Source: Bacteroidales bacterium (GTDB lineage Bacteria; Bacteroidota; Bacteroidia; Bacteroidales; UBA932). From it: a stretch of DNA of 49,802 nucleotides. Under the pieces are notes generated by a model. The model was not told the DNA's origin. It saw only the letters and a program-made list of their open reading frames with translations, and did no database searches. Below, in pieces: positions 7,481-16,684 of this stretch. The number at the start of each line of letters is the position of its first letter. Position 1 is the stretch's first letter. Where the stretch lies: assembly GCA_017445425.1 (NCBI GenBank), contig JAFSUF010000030.1, forward strand, positions 1 through 49,802, given 5' to 3'. Both the position numbers and the translations under genes were made by a program.

Positions 7481-8956
7481 TTAATAAGTGTATCCGGGAG
7501 TTGCGGGTAGGGAGGGATTCAGCTGGCGCTGGGCGGACGGAATCGGGAACACCTCGTTTTTGCCTGCGGTGAAGCCGAGCGGGCCAAGCACTTTGGCGGC
7601 TTTGCCCCAACGTACCAGATCAAAGAAACGGTTCTCTTCAAGCGCCAACTCTGCGCGGCGTTCGTCGTAGATGTTATCCAAGGTGGCGGTTGTGGCGGCA
7701 AGCCCGGCACGTGTGCGCACCTCGTTGAGTGCCATATCGGCAGTGTAGCCGGATGTGGGAGCGATTGCGGCTCCATTGGCCATGGCTTCTGCAAACATCA
7801 GAAGCACATCGGCATATCGTATAATCCTCATATTGTGGTCCAGGCCGTAAGCATTGTACGAACGGTTGTTGGTGCGGGTAGGTACATAAACCTTGCCGTT
7901 GTAATAAGGGTTGGTGCAGGATTCTATCACCACGTCCCCTTCAGCGGTGGTTTCGCCGCGCACAAGCAGGGTCACTTTTTTGCGGATATTGTCGCCACGG
8001 GAGTCCAAGAAGTCGATAAGATTCTGGCTGGGAACCTTGTATCCCCATCCCTGGAAAGGCTCCTTGTTGCCACGGGGACCCTGTATGAATGCGTAGTAGC
8101 ATATTGGCATGCCACCGGTGCTCTGGCCCATGTCGGAACTCTCTATCTCCATCAGAGACTCTGCGCCGCCTTCGTTCTCTACATTGAAGGCATCTTTGAA
8201 GCGGCTCATCAGAGAATAGCGGCCGCTGGCGATAATGAGGTCTGTGAGTCTGGCGGCCTCGTTCCAATCTTCGCGGTAAAGCGCAACCTTTGCCTTGAGC
8301 GCCATTGCGGTATACATGTTATAGCGACCCTTGTAATCGGTATGGGAGTCGGGTACAACGGCTATGGCATCGTCCAGATCTTTATAAATGAAGGCATAGA
8401 CCTCTTCTGGTTTCTTTGCGTTGGCCGTTGCGAGCTCGTCTGCAGTCATGGTGCGGTCAATGACGGGGACGGTGCCGAACAGGCGCACCAGGTTGAAATA
8501 TGCGTAGGCGCGGATTATCTTGGCCTCGCCCCGGCACTCCACCACAGTCTGCCGGCCCGCCTCCGAGGTGATGGCCTCGGCAAACTTGTTCATGGATTCT
8601 ATTGCATAGTTTGCGGCAGAAGAGATGTTGTAGAAATAGTTCCACATTGCCTCAACATTGTTGTTGTCGGGGCCGTAGGTGAACTTGTCCAGCTGAGCTA
8701 CGGTAGGGCCGTCGGTTTCTGTGGAGCCTTTGTCGGCATCGTCGGAAACAATCTCCATCACGCCGACATAGTTCTGGGCCCATCCTTCACTGAGGCGCAT
8801 GCTTGCATAGGCGGCGCTCACGGGGAGGAACACATTCTCCGGCTTGGAATAGTCCAGGCCTGCCGAGGGCATGGAGGCCTCGGTGCGGATATCGAGCAAA
8901 TCGGAGCAGGATATGGCTGCAAGTGCAGCGAGTATTATGATGATACTTTTTTTCAT
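7481..8956 (-). CDS. susD: SusD/RagB family nutrient-binding outer-membrane lipoprotein
   Basis: 491 residues with signal MKKSIIIILAALAAISC (C17 lipidated) followed by SDLLDI, the hallmark SusD N-terminus. TPR-like helices include VEAMWNYFYNISSAANYAIESMNKF and GEAKIIRAYAYFNLVRLFGTVPVI; the C-terminus has EVRTRAGL, IYDERRAELALEENRFFDLVRWGKA and LNPSLPATPGY, all typical. The protein forms the lid of the SusC transporter and delivers oligosaccharide. It lies 4 bases after susC and 31 bases before the LamG lipoprotein in the same operon. Substrate (beta-1,2-glucan or sophorooligosaccharides) is inferred from the flanking GH144 and GH3 genes. The gene symbol denotes family membership only. Confidence 0.95.
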   Translation of the reverse strand: MKKSIIIILAALAAISCSDLLDIRTEASMPSAGLDYSKPENVFLPVSAAYASMRLSEGWAQNYVGVMEIVSDDADKGSTETDGPTVAQLDKFTYGPDNNNVEAMWNYFYNISSAANYAIESMNKFAEAITSEAGRQTVVECRGEAKIIRAYAYFNLVRLFGTVPVIDRTMTADELATANAKKPEEVYAFIYKDLDDAIAVVPDSHTDYKGRYNMYTAMALKAKVALYREDWNEAARLTDLIIASGRYSLMSRFKDAFNVENEGGAESLMEIESSDMGQSTGGMPICYYAFIQGPRGNKEPFQGWGYKVPSQNLIDFLDSRGDNIRKKVTLLVRGETTAEGDVVIESCTNPYYNGKVYVPTRTNNRSYNAYGLDHNMRIIRYADVLLMFAEAMANGAAIAPTSGYTADMALNEVRTRAGLAATTATLDNIYDERRAELALEENRFFDLVRWGKAAKVLGPLGFTAGKNEVFPIPSAQRQLNPSLPATPGYTY

Positions 8957-8960
8957 GGCC

Positions 8961-11960
8961 CTAAAAATTCATGTTGATACCGAAAGAATAAATGGACTGC
9001 ATGGGGTAAACGGAAGAACCGTCAATGCCGTTCGCGGTGGGAGAACCGCCGATCTCGGTGGTGAAGCCGTTATAGCCGAACAGGGTCAGGGGGCGCTGTG
9101 CAGAGAGATATGCACGGATGGAGCCGCTGCCGAATACCTTGTGGAAGGTGTATCCTATCTGGACGTTCTGGATGCGGAACATAGAGCCGTCTTCAACAAA
9201 GAAACTGTTGCTCTGGGCCATCAGCTGCTCTGTGAGCACGCGCGGGGTGGGATATGTGTCGGAGGGTGCGTCCTTGCGCCAAGCGTTCTTGTAGAAGTCA
9301 TAATCGTAGTTACCCTCTGCGAACACCTGCTTGTTGAGGCGCTTGCTGTTGAATATCTTGTTGCCGATGTTGGAGTTGCAAACCACGGAGAAGTCCCAGT
9401 TCTTATAATTGAATCCAAAGTCAAAACCGAGCATCAGCCAAGGCAGGGGAGAGCCGAGATATGTGCGGTCGGCCTCCGTAATCTTGCCGTCGGGGGTGCC
9501 GTCTTCGTTACCGGCAAAGTCGTGGTACTGGAAGAATCCGGCCCCTGTGGAAAGCTGTGTAACGTCGGCCATCTGGGCGTCATATTCATTCTTGAAGATG
9601 CCGTCTACCTGATAGCCCCAGAAGGCTCCGATGGGGTAGCCTACCTGGGTCATGGTTGCGTAAGCACCGTTGGTGAGAGCTCCGGGGATATTGTCCCGTC
9701 CTTCAAGCGCGAGCACGCGGTTGTGGTTGAAGGTGGCGTTCAGGCCCAGGTTGTAGCCAAAGTCGTCGCCGATATTGTCGGCCCACTTGAGGGCCATCTC
9801 GACGCCGGCATTGAGCACCTTGCCGTTATTGGCGAGCAGGGTTGCCACACCGCCGCCGGTGGCTACGGGAGCATGGAACACAACGCGGTCGGTGACGCGG
9901 TAATAGAGGTCTATGTCGCCGGAGAGGCGGTTTTTAAGGAACGCGAAGTCGGCACCGATGTTGGCCTCGGTCACGACTTCCCACTTCAAGTAGTTCTGAT
10001 AAACAGTCTGTGCGCCGATACCGTCCACGAGGGTGTCACCAAACACTGCTGAGGAATCCACTCCGGAGTTGCCGGCAATGTTGATGTCGTTGGCGGGGAC
10101 ATTGTCGTTACCGAGCATACCCCAGCTGGCGCGCAACTTGAGAAAATCGAAGGTCTTGTTGCCCCGCATGAAAGGCTCGTCGGTAACCACCCAGCCCAGG
10201 CCGACGGAGGGGAAGAAACCCCATTTCTCCTGGTATTTGGAGCTGCCGTCGGCACGGAATGTCAGTGTTGCCAGATAGCGTCCCTTATAGCTGTAGGTGC
10301 CGCGGGTGAAGAACGACAGGCCGTTGTAGCGGGAAGCCCCGTCGGTCGCGGTCTGGCTCTTATATGAACCGTTCACCAGATAGCGGGCCTGGTCGTCGTA
10401 GTCGGGCACGTTGCTCACCACGCCGCGCAGCCAGCCGTTGTACTGCATACGCAGCGACTGCCCGGCCATAACAGAGAAGTTGTGGTCTCCTATCTGGTCG
10501 GCGAATGTCAGGGTGTTGTCAAAAATCTGATAAGTGCCGTATGCGTAGGTCTTGTTGAGCGATGATACTGAAGTGCCCTGGGAGCCGCCCACGAAGTGTT
10601 CAGGAGTATAACTCTGCTGGTCGGCAAAGCTGAAGTCAAGGTTGTAGGAAGTTTTGAACTTCAGTTTTTCTGTGATGGTAGCCTCCGCATATATGTTGAA
10701 CACACTCTTCAGACCTTTTTCGCGGCTGTTGGTGTAATATGCAGACGCGGCCGGGTTACCGTAGGAGTTGGGATAACCGTAGCGTTGGGGCGAATCAAAA
10801 GCGACTGGATATGCATCGGTGTTGGCGTCGTTGTAAACTCCGTAAACCGGCGGGTTCACAAATGCCTGGTAATACACCCCGGAGTTGGGGTTGTGCTGGT
10901 TGTGACGGGAAACCACGGTGTTTATGCCCATCTTGAGCCAGTCGGTCATGGTCTGGTCCAGCCTTGCACGCAGGTTAAAACGGTTGTAATTGTTGGTGCA
11001 GTAGTTCATGATACCATCCTGATAGAAGTAGCTCAGGCCCACCGAGTAATTGGTCTTCTCAGTGCCGCCGGACAGGTCAAGCGAATGGCTGTGAGTGAGG
11101 GCGTTGTGTACCAGCTCTTTATACCAGTCAGTGCTGACGCCGTTGTAGTCGGCCACATTCTTCGGGGAGTCGGGATAAACCAGGTTGTACATCTCCACAT
11201 ACTGCTCTGTATTGGCAAGCTTCATAATGTTGGTGGGCACCTGCAAGCCGGCATAACCCTCGTAGCTTACGCGCACCTTGCCCAAATCGCCCTTGCGTGT
11301 GGTGACAATTATGACGCCATTGGCGGCCCGCACACCGTAGATGGCAGCAGCCGATGCATCCTTGAGCACGGTGAGCGACTCGATGTCGTTGCTGGAGAGA
11401 AAGTTAATGTTGTCCATAAAAGCGCCGTCAACTACATATAGAGGGTTGGCATAGTCGCCGATGGAGCCCACGCCACGGATCTTTACGGACGGTCCGGCAC
11501 CGGGGGCGCCGCTCTGGGTAATCTGTACGCCGCTGACCTTGCCCTGGAGGGCGCTCATCGGGTTGGCGGCCGTCTGGCGGGAGAGCTCGTCACCCTTGAC
11601 ATTTACGATGGGGGCGGTGAGGTCCTTTGACTTCTGTGTGCCGTAGCCCACTACGACAACCTCTTCCAGAAAATTGACGTCCTCTTTGAGAAGGATGCTT
11701 GAAGGGACACTGTTGGCCGGGAAGGTCTGGGTGGCATAGCCTATGCAGCTCACCTCAACCATTGATTCCGGCCCCGAGACTTTCAGGGAAAAGTTGCCGT
11801 CAAAGTCGGTCGAGGTACCGTTCTGCGTACCCGCCTCCATTACGGTGGCGCCTACAACCGGTCCCATATCGTCCGAGATGACGCCCTTCACCTGATATTG
11901 TGCCTGCGCACCCAGCGCAAACGACAACAGGATAAGTGTTGTGAGGATAAATTTTTTCAT
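8961..11960 (-). CDS. susC: SusC/RagA family TonB-dependent oligosaccharide transporter
   Basis: 999 residues: signal MKKFILTTLILLSFALGAQAQ, a carboxypeptidase-regulatory-like beta-sandwich (~22-95; VKGVISDDMGPVVGATV...GTSTDFDGNFSL), a TonB-box region EEVVVVGYGTQ, a plug domain with SVKIRGVGSIG and the SusC signature IESLTVLKDASAAAIYGVRAANGVIIVTTRKG, then a long outer-membrane beta-barrel ending in an aromatic-terminated strand (SFGINMNF). It imports oligosaccharides across the outer membrane using TonB energy, paired with the SusD-like lid 4 bases downstream. It follows a GH144 gene by 15 bases. The symbol denotes family only. Confidence 0.96.
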   Translation of the reverse strand: MKKFILTTLILLSFALGAQAQYQVKGVISDDMGPVVGATVMEAGTQNGTSTDFDGNFSLKVSGPESMVEVSCIGYATQTFPANSVPSSILLKEDVNFLEEVVVVGYGTQKSKDLTAPIVNVKGDELSRQTAANPMSALQGKVSGVQITQSGAPGAGPSVKIRGVGSIGDYANPLYVVDGAFMDNINFLSSNDIESLTVLKDASAAAIYGVRAANGVIIVTTRKGDLGKVRVSYEGYAGLQVPTNIMKLANTEQYVEMYNLVYPDSPKNVADYNGVSTDWYKELVHNALTHSHSLDLSGGTEKTNYSVGLSYFYQDGIMNYCTNNYNRFNLRARLDQTMTDWLKMGINTVVSRHNQHNPNSGVYYQAFVNPPVYGVYNDANTDAYPVAFDSPQRYGYPNSYGNPAASAYYTNSREKGLKSVFNIYAEATITEKLKFKTSYNLDFSFADQQSYTPEHFVGGSQGTSVSSLNKTYAYGTYQIFDNTLTFADQIGDHNFSVMAGQSLRMQYNGWLRGVVSNVPDYDDQARYLVNGSYKSQTATDGASRYNGLSFFTRGTYSYKGRYLATLTFRADGSSKYQEKWGFFPSVGLGWVVTDEPFMRGNKTFDFLKLRASWGMLGNDNVPANDINIAGNSGVDSSAVFGDTLVDGIGAQTVYQNYLKWEVVTEANIGADFAFLKNRLSGDIDLYYRVTDRVVFHAPVATGGGVATLLANNGKVLNAGVEMALKWADNIGDDFGYNLGLNATFNHNRVLALEGRDNIPGALTNGAYATMTQVGYPIGAFWGYQVDGIFKNEYDAQMADVTQLSTGAGFFQYHDFAGNEDGTPDGKITEADRTYLGSPLPWLMLGFDFGFNYKNWDFSVVCNSNIGNKIFNSKRLNKQVFAEGNYDYDFYKNAWRKDAPSDTYPTPRVLTEQLMAQSNSFFVEDGSMFRIQNVQIGYTFHKVFGSGSIRAYLSAQRPLTLFGYNGFTTEIGGSPTANGIDGSSVYPMQSIYSFGINMNF

Positions 11961-11975
11961 CAGGTTGAACAGGTA

Positions 11976-13259
11976 TTAATTGTTATAGTAAAATCCGAGT
12001 TTTTCAAGGCCTGCGGCAATTTCAGGGCAGCTGCCGAAAAGGTTCCAGAGCAGACCGCTACGGTAGTTTTCTATCATCACCGCTTCAGGCCCCTGGTCAA
12101 TAGCCAGATAGTGTTCAAGCACCTGCCTGTCTTCCGGCAGGGTATAGTTTATCGCATCATAGAAGCCGTAGGGGCCAAAGGTGCGGTCGTCGCAGAGCAG
12201 GCGGCGGATGACGGCCATACTCTCTTCAGGAGTATAGACTATTGAAGACACCGCTGCGGTGGGGCTCACCGTGCCGTTCTCCTCAAGCGTGCCGGGATAG
12301 TGGCCGGCATAGCCCAGCAGGACGTCGTCGCTGCTGGTGAATCCCCAGAAATCCTCTCCCAGCTGCTTTTCCGGGTGGTCCATAGCATAAGCGCGGTGAA
12401 TCAGGCACTGGTTGCGGTTGCGCTCAAAGTAGTCGGTATGGCCGTCGCTGAGGCCGCGAGGGTCAAGGCCGAGGAAGGAGTAGTGGGTAAAGAACAGCGG
12501 CCCGCCGTAGGGCATCCCGATGGTGAGCGGGATGCCGTAGTACTCGTTGCCATTGTAGTAGTAGGGGCTGGTCTTGTACGACGCCTCGTAGCACTCTCTG
12601 GTGATGGGGAAAGTGGGCGATGATGCCGCCAGAATGTAGGTAATCAGCGTTTCGTCAAAGCCGCGGATGCGGTGATTCATCTTGAAATCGTAGTTCTTGG
12701 ACCAGTGCCAATAGAGACTGTCGGTTTGCTGAGTATACCAGTTCCACTCTATGCCGTGCCAGAGGGTGTCGCAGCGCGCCTTTAGCGATTCGCTGCGGGT
12801 CCATTGACGGGTGGTGAGGATGCCGGCGGTAAGAAACGCAGTCTCCACCAGATCGCCGCCGTCGTCGTATTTGCTGAACGGATAAGCCTCGCCGCTGTCG
12901 CCGTCGTACCAGTGTGCCCATGCGCCGTGGAAGCGCTCTATGCGCTCCAGCGAAGATATTATTTTCTCCAGGCGCTGCTCTCCCTCTTCGCGCGGATAAT
13001 AACCCCGCTCGGCGCCGGCTATTATGGCCATCATGCCGAATCCGGTGCCGCCGGTGGTCACAATGTTGCCGTGTACATCCTCATTGCGCTCGCGCGCCAT
13101 CCCGGTGTTGGGCTCGGCGAACTCTGTGAAATATTTGATGGTGGCCTGCTCAATGCGGTCCAGGATGGCTTCGTCGCTCTCCTGCTTTGGGGCGCAGGCG
13201 GGTGTCAAAGTGGCTATGGCGGTAAGAGCTATGGCTAACGCCGTCAATGGTCGCTTCAT
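11976..13259 (-). CDS. GH144-family (glycoamylase-like) lipoprotein, predicted beta-1,2-glucan hydrolase
   Basis: 427 residues with a lipoprotein signal ending TPAC (C22) and no Ig-like domain, so it is the compact form of the family. Catalytic-domain signatures run through most of the protein: ATIKYFTEFAEPNTGMARER, VTTGGTGFGMMAII, YDDGGDLVETAF (acidic cluster D132/D136/E139), LYWHWSKNYDFKMNHRIRGFDETL, FTHYSFLGLDPRG and IAIDQGPEAVMIENYRSGLLW. It is a paralogue of the operon's last gene, which carries an extra N-terminal domain. The two may divide endo and exo (sophorose-releasing) activity, because both modes are known in GH144; that split is inference. It lies 3 bases after the GH3 gene and 15 before susC. 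Confidence 0.8.
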   Translation of the reverse strand: MKRPLTALAIALTAIATLTPACAPKQESDEAILDRIEQATIKYFTEFAEPNTGMARERNEDVHGNIVTTGGTGFGMMAIIAGAERGYYPREEGEQRLEKIISSLERIERFHGAWAHWYDGDSGEAYPFSKYDDGGDLVETAFLTAGILTTRQWTRSESLKARCDTLWHGIEWNWYTQQTDSLYWHWSKNYDFKMNHRIRGFDETLITYILAASSPTFPITRECYEASYKTSPYYYNGNEYYGIPLTIGMPYGGPLFFTHYSFLGLDPRGLSDGHTDYFERNRNQCLIHRAYAMDHPEKQLGEDFWGFTSSDDVLLGYAGHYPGTLEENGTVSPTAAVSSIVYTPEESMAVIRRLLCDDRTFGPYGFYDAINYTLPEDRQVLEHYLAIDQGPEAVMIENYRSGLLWNLFGSCPEIAAGLEKLGFYYNN

Positions 13260-13262
13260 AAG

Positions 13263-15506
13263 CTATTCGTTATAGGTAAAAGTTACATATTCTTCACAAT
13301 CCGACGCCGGGCCGATAAACAGCCTGAACTCGCCGACCTCGGGGCCGTAGGTCATATCTTTGCGCCAGAAGGAGAGGAGCTCCGGGGTAATCTCGAACTC
13401 CACTTCGCGGCTCTCGCCGGGGGCAAGGGTGACGCGCTCAAAGCCCTTGAGCTGCTTGACGGGGCGGGTTACGCTACCCACCATGTCGCGGATGTATAGC
13501 TGCACAACCTCTGCACCATCGCGGCTGCCGGTGTTTGTGACAGTGGCCTTGGCTGTAATAGAGCCTTCAGGGCCGAACGAATCGACACTCAAAGATGGCT
13601 TGCCGTAGCTGAAAGTGGTGTAGGAGAGGCCGTAGCCAAAGGGATAGAGCGGCTCGTTCTCGCAGTCGAGGTAGCGGCTCTCATATTTGACGCCGGGGTG
13701 CACGTATGGCCTGCCGGTATTCTTCGCATAATAAAATATGGGGACCTGTCCCAAAGTACGGGGGAATGTCACTGAAAGGCGGCCGCTGGGGCTGGCATCG
13801 CCAAAGAGCAGCCGGGCTACGGCCTCTCCGCCCATGGTTCCGGGGAACCAGGCCTCGAGTATGGCGTCTGCCATACCGCTCTCTTCGCTGAGGTCCAGGG
13901 GACGGCCGTTCATCAGTACAATCGTGACAGGTTTGCCTGTGGCGGCTACGGCCTTGAGCAGTTCAGTCTGGATTTCAGGCAGCCTTATGGATGTGCGGCT
14001 GGCCGCCTCTCCACTCCAGTCGCACGATTCGCCCAGCACCATAATCACCGCCTCTGCGCTGCGGGCAGCAGTTACGGCCGCGCCAAAGCCTGTTTTGACA
14101 TCTCCGTCAAGTTCGCAGCCTCTGACGTATATGATTCTGTCAGAATAATCCCTGATGCCGTCCAGTATGCTTTTGACGCCTTCCACCTGGCCGGCGCCGC
14201 GCCAGCTGGCCAGCAGGTCGTCAGCGGAGTCGGCGAGAGGCCCTATTACTGCAATGCGTGCACCCTTTGCCAGCGGCAGGGCGTTGTCGTTCTTGAGCAG
14301 TACGCAACTCTCCTCTGCCAGGGTGCGGGCTGTGAGCAGATTGGCCCCGGTCTTGGTCTCGGCCGCCTCACGCTCTGCGCTGCAGTACCTGAACGGGTCT
14401 TGGAACAGCCCCAGGCGGGCTTTTACGGTGAGCACGCGGCGCACAGCTTCTTCCAGGGTCTTGCGGCTGACCTTGCCCTCTTCCACGGCCTTCTTCAGGA
14501 AATCTGAGTAGCCGCCGCTCTGCATGTCCATATCGTTGCCGGCGTTCAGAGCCTGTATGCTGGCATCCTCCAAATCGCGGCTGGTGCCGTGGTTAATCAT
14601 CTCCATTATGCCGGTGTAATCGCTCACCACAAAACCGTCGAACCCCCACTCGTGGCGCAGTATCTCTGTAAGCAGGTGGGAGTTGGCCGTGGCCGGGATG
14701 CCGTCGTATTCGTTGAACGATGCCATAACCGTCTGCGCTCCTGCATCCACCGCAGCTTTGTAGGGGGGCAGGTAGAACTCGCGCAGCCAGCGTTCGCTCA
14801 TATCCACGGTGTTATAGTCGCGGCCGGCGTGGGGTGCCCCGTACGCGGCAAAGTGTTTCACGCAAGCGGCGATAGTCAGGGGGTCTTCAAGATCCTCCCC
14901 CTGGTATCCATATACCATTGCGCGGGCCACGGCGCTGCCCAGAAAGGCATCTTCACCGGCGCCCTCGCTGATACGGCCCCATCTGGGCTCCACGCATATG
15001 TCACACATAGGAGAATATGTCCAGTGGAGGCCGGCTGCAGCTGCTTCACGGGCGGCCACCCTGGCGCTCTCTTCAATCAGAGACGGGTCCCAGCTGGCGC
15101 TTATGCCCAGATTTATCGGGAATATGGTGCGGAAGCCGTGGATTACGTCGTAGCCAAATAGCAGGGGAATTCCCAGGCGGGTTTCATTCACCGCAATCTC
15201 CTGCAGCTTCCGGGTGTAATCTGCAGTATAGGCGTTGAAGATATTGCCGCATTTTCCGGCACGGATGTCATCTACATAGCCGTGTCGGATGCTGGGACCG
15301 GTGACATCCCAGTCGGAGGTGTAAAGCACCAGCTGGCCGATCATCTCATCCAGCGTCATTACACGAAGCAGGGAGTCGACTATCGGGTATGTCTTGTTAT
15401 AGTTGACAGCTCTTGCCGGGTCGTCTGGCGGGCATACGTCAGGTTTGTTGCCGCAGCATTCTGTCAGCAGCAGGAGAGTCAGGAGGAACAAAAGGATATT
15501 TCTCAT
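13263..15506 (-). CDS. GH3 family beta-glucosidase lipoprotein
   Basis: 747 residues with a signal peptide (MRNILLFLLTLLLLTECC; C17 or C18 may be lipidated). The GH3 N-terminal barrel spans ~35-395, with GYDVIHGFRTIFP, KHF (217-219), a GRD motif ending at D230 and the nucleophile motif FVVSDYTG (Asp296). The GH3 C-terminal domain spans ~400-620 (ARIAVIGPLADS, IVLMNGRPLDLS, EAWFPGTMGGEAVA). A fibronectin III-like domain closes the protein (~650-740, GAEVVQLYIRDMVGSVTRPVKQLKGFERV). GH3 enzymes release glucose from oligosaccharide non-reducing ends; in GH144 loci a GH3 enzyme acts on beta-1,2-linked glucose. It is first in the operon, 2 bases from a strong inverted repeat in the leader. Confidence 0.9.
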   Translation of the reverse strand: MRNILLFLLTLLLLTECCGNKPDVCPPDDPARAVNYNKTYPIVDSLLRVMTLDEMIGQLVLYTSDWDVTGPSIRHGYVDDIRAGKCGNIFNAYTADYTRKLQEIAVNETRLGIPLLFGYDVIHGFRTIFPINLGISASWDPSLIEESARVAAREAAAAGLHWTYSPMCDICVEPRWGRISEGAGEDAFLGSAVARAMVYGYQGEDLEDPLTIAACVKHFAAYGAPHAGRDYNTVDMSERWLREFYLPPYKAAVDAGAQTVMASFNEYDGIPATANSHLLTEILRHEWGFDGFVVSDYTGIMEMINHGTSRDLEDASIQALNAGNDMDMQSGGYSDFLKKAVEEGKVSRKTLEEAVRRVLTVKARLGLFQDPFRYCSAEREAAETKTGANLLTARTLAEESCVLLKNDNALPLAKGARIAVIGPLADSADDLLASWRGAGQVEGVKSILDGIRDYSDRIIYVRGCELDGDVKTGFGAAVTAARSAEAVIMVLGESCDWSGEAASRTSIRLPEIQTELLKAVAATGKPVTIVLMNGRPLDLSEESGMADAILEAWFPGTMGGEAVARLLFGDASPSGRLSVTFPRTLGQVPIFYYAKNTGRPYVHPGVKYESRYLDCENEPLYPFGYGLSYTTFSYGKPSLSVDSFGPEGSITAKATVTNTGSRDGAEVVQLYIRDMVGSVTRPVKQLKGFERVTLAPGESREVEFEITPELLSFWRKDMTYGPEVGEFRLFIGPASDCEEYVTFTYNE

Positions 15507-15507
15507 A

Positions 15508-15540
15508 TACCTATACTTAAATATTTTATAAATATAGGTA
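15508..15540. promoter_or_regulatory. Inverted repeat TACCTATA...TATAGGTA flanking the putative -7 of the glucan operon
   Basis: Perfect 8-bp arms at 15508-15515 and 15533-15540, 17 bases apart, end 2 bases before the GH3 ATG. Between and overlapping them the minus strand reads TATATTTA (15529-15536), a TAnnTTTG match except for the last base. This looks like an operator or a leader hairpin covering the start region. Confidence 0.5.
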
Positions 15541-15547
15541 CAAAAAA

Positions 15548-15567
15548 GAAATATTCCGAAATATTTC
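15548..15567. promoter_or_regulatory. Second inverted repeat GAAATATT-ccga-AATATTTC upstream of the glucan operon
   Basis: Perfect 8-bp arms with a 4-base spacer, lying where a -33 element would be expected relative to the TATATTTA at 15529-15536. It is AT-rich with no T-run, so it is more likely a protein-binding dyad than a terminator for the upstream oxidoreductase gene. Confidence 0.45.
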
Positions 15568-15585
15568 GCGAAGAAAGAGAAAAAA

Positions 15586-16623
15586 TTATCGGTTTACTTC
15601 AACACGGACACCCTTTTCTGAAGATTCAAGGGCGCCGAAGATGGCACGCATAGCGGTGAGGACCTCTCCGCCGCTAACGGGGGGCTGAACGCCTTTTTCA
15701 AGGGCGTCTATGAAGGCGTCCATCACGCCAGATTTGGTCTGGTTGTCGTTGGTCTGGATGCGGTCTATATCCAGCGTCTGGACCGTGCCGTCCTTGCCGA
15801 TAACCTTGAGCGAGCAGGCGGGATCGTCGTAAATTCGGATGATACCTTCTGTGCCGTAAATGATGGTGGAGTTGTCCTCCTGGCCGTAGAAGGTCCAGCT
15901 GGCGGTCATCGTGCCCACGGCACCGCCTGCCATCTCAAAGATGCATATCGCATTGTCGTCCACACCGATGGGGGTGCCGTCGGCGTAGCACTTGTCTATG
16001 GTGGAGATACGCGCAGTTACGGCGGTGATGGTGTCGTCCAGGATATACTGTATCAGGTCGGTCTTATGGATGCCCAGGTCGGCCAGCACGCCCATCACGG
16101 CAGCCTTCTTGTCAAAGAACCAGGTGCCGGGTCCGGGGGTGATGCTCCACGTCTCCGGCCCGGAGTGGCCGAAAGTCGTGCGGAAAGAGACAACCTTGCC
16201 GATTGCCCCCTCTTTTATCCGTTTCCTCGCCTGGGCGTGCGCAAGGGCAAAGCGCTGGTTCTGCCCAATCATCAGATAGCGGCCGTACTGCCTGGAGGCA
16301 GCCACCATCCGTTCGCAATCTTCAATATTGGTGGCCATAGGCTTCTCGCAGAGCACGTGCTTGCCCGCCTTGAGGGCGGCGATGGTGACATCGGCGTGCA
16401 TATTGTTGGCCACGCATACGCTCACGGCATCGATTGCCGGGTCGGCAAGCAAATCTTCCACAGTGTCAAATACTTTTCCGCCATATCTGGCCGCCATCTG
16501 CTCTGCCCGTTCCCGGGCGAGGTCAAAATAGCCCACCAGACGGGCGTTGGGATTGTCAGAATACTCGGGGATATGTCTCACTTGAGAGATTTTGCCGCAG
16601 CCGATAATGCCGATGCCTTTCAT
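15586..16623 (-). CDS. Gfo/Idh/MocA family NAD(P)-dependent oxidoreductase
   Basis: 345 residues. The N-terminal Rossmann fold starts IGIIGCGKISQVRH (GxGxxxxxxH), followed by YFDLARERAE, AVSVCVANNMHADVTIAAL and the diagnostic CEKPMATNIEDCERM (Lys of the EKP motif, ~residue 93). The C-terminal alpha/beta domain holds DLGIHKTDLIQYI and GGEVLTAMRAIFGALESSEKGVRVEV. No signal peptide, so it is cytoplasmic. These enzymes oxidise sugars, sugar acids or inositols; the substrate cannot be told from sequence. It is co-directional with the glucan operon 79 bases downstream but is separated from it by two inverted repeats and a possible promoter, so co-regulation is uncertain. Confidence 0.9.
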   Translation of the reverse strand: MKGIGIIGCGKISQVRHIPEYSDNPNARLVGYFDLARERAEQMAARYGGKVFDTVEDLLADPAIDAVSVCVANNMHADVTIAALKAGKHVLCEKPMATNIEDCERMVAASRQYGRYLMIGQNQRFALAHAQARKRIKEGAIGKVVSFRTTFGHSGPETWSITPGPGTWFFDKKAAVMGVLADLGIHKTDLIQYILDDTITAVTARISTIDKCYADGTPIGVDDNAICIFEMAGGAVGTMTASWTFYGQEDNSTIIYGTEGIIRIYDDPACSLKVIGKDGTVQTLDIDRIQTNDNQTKSGVMDAFIDALEKGVQPPVSGGEVLTAMRAIFGALESSEKGVRVEVNR

Positions 16624-16684
16624 AGAACAGTTTTTGGTTGATTACGACCATAAAATTAATAAAATATTTCCTTACCTTAGTGGT

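Noticed and set aside
7835-10052. Long plus-strand open frames (380 and 393 codons) opposite susC and susD
   Set aside because: Shadows of the SusC/SusD genes; no signal peptide or domain motif.
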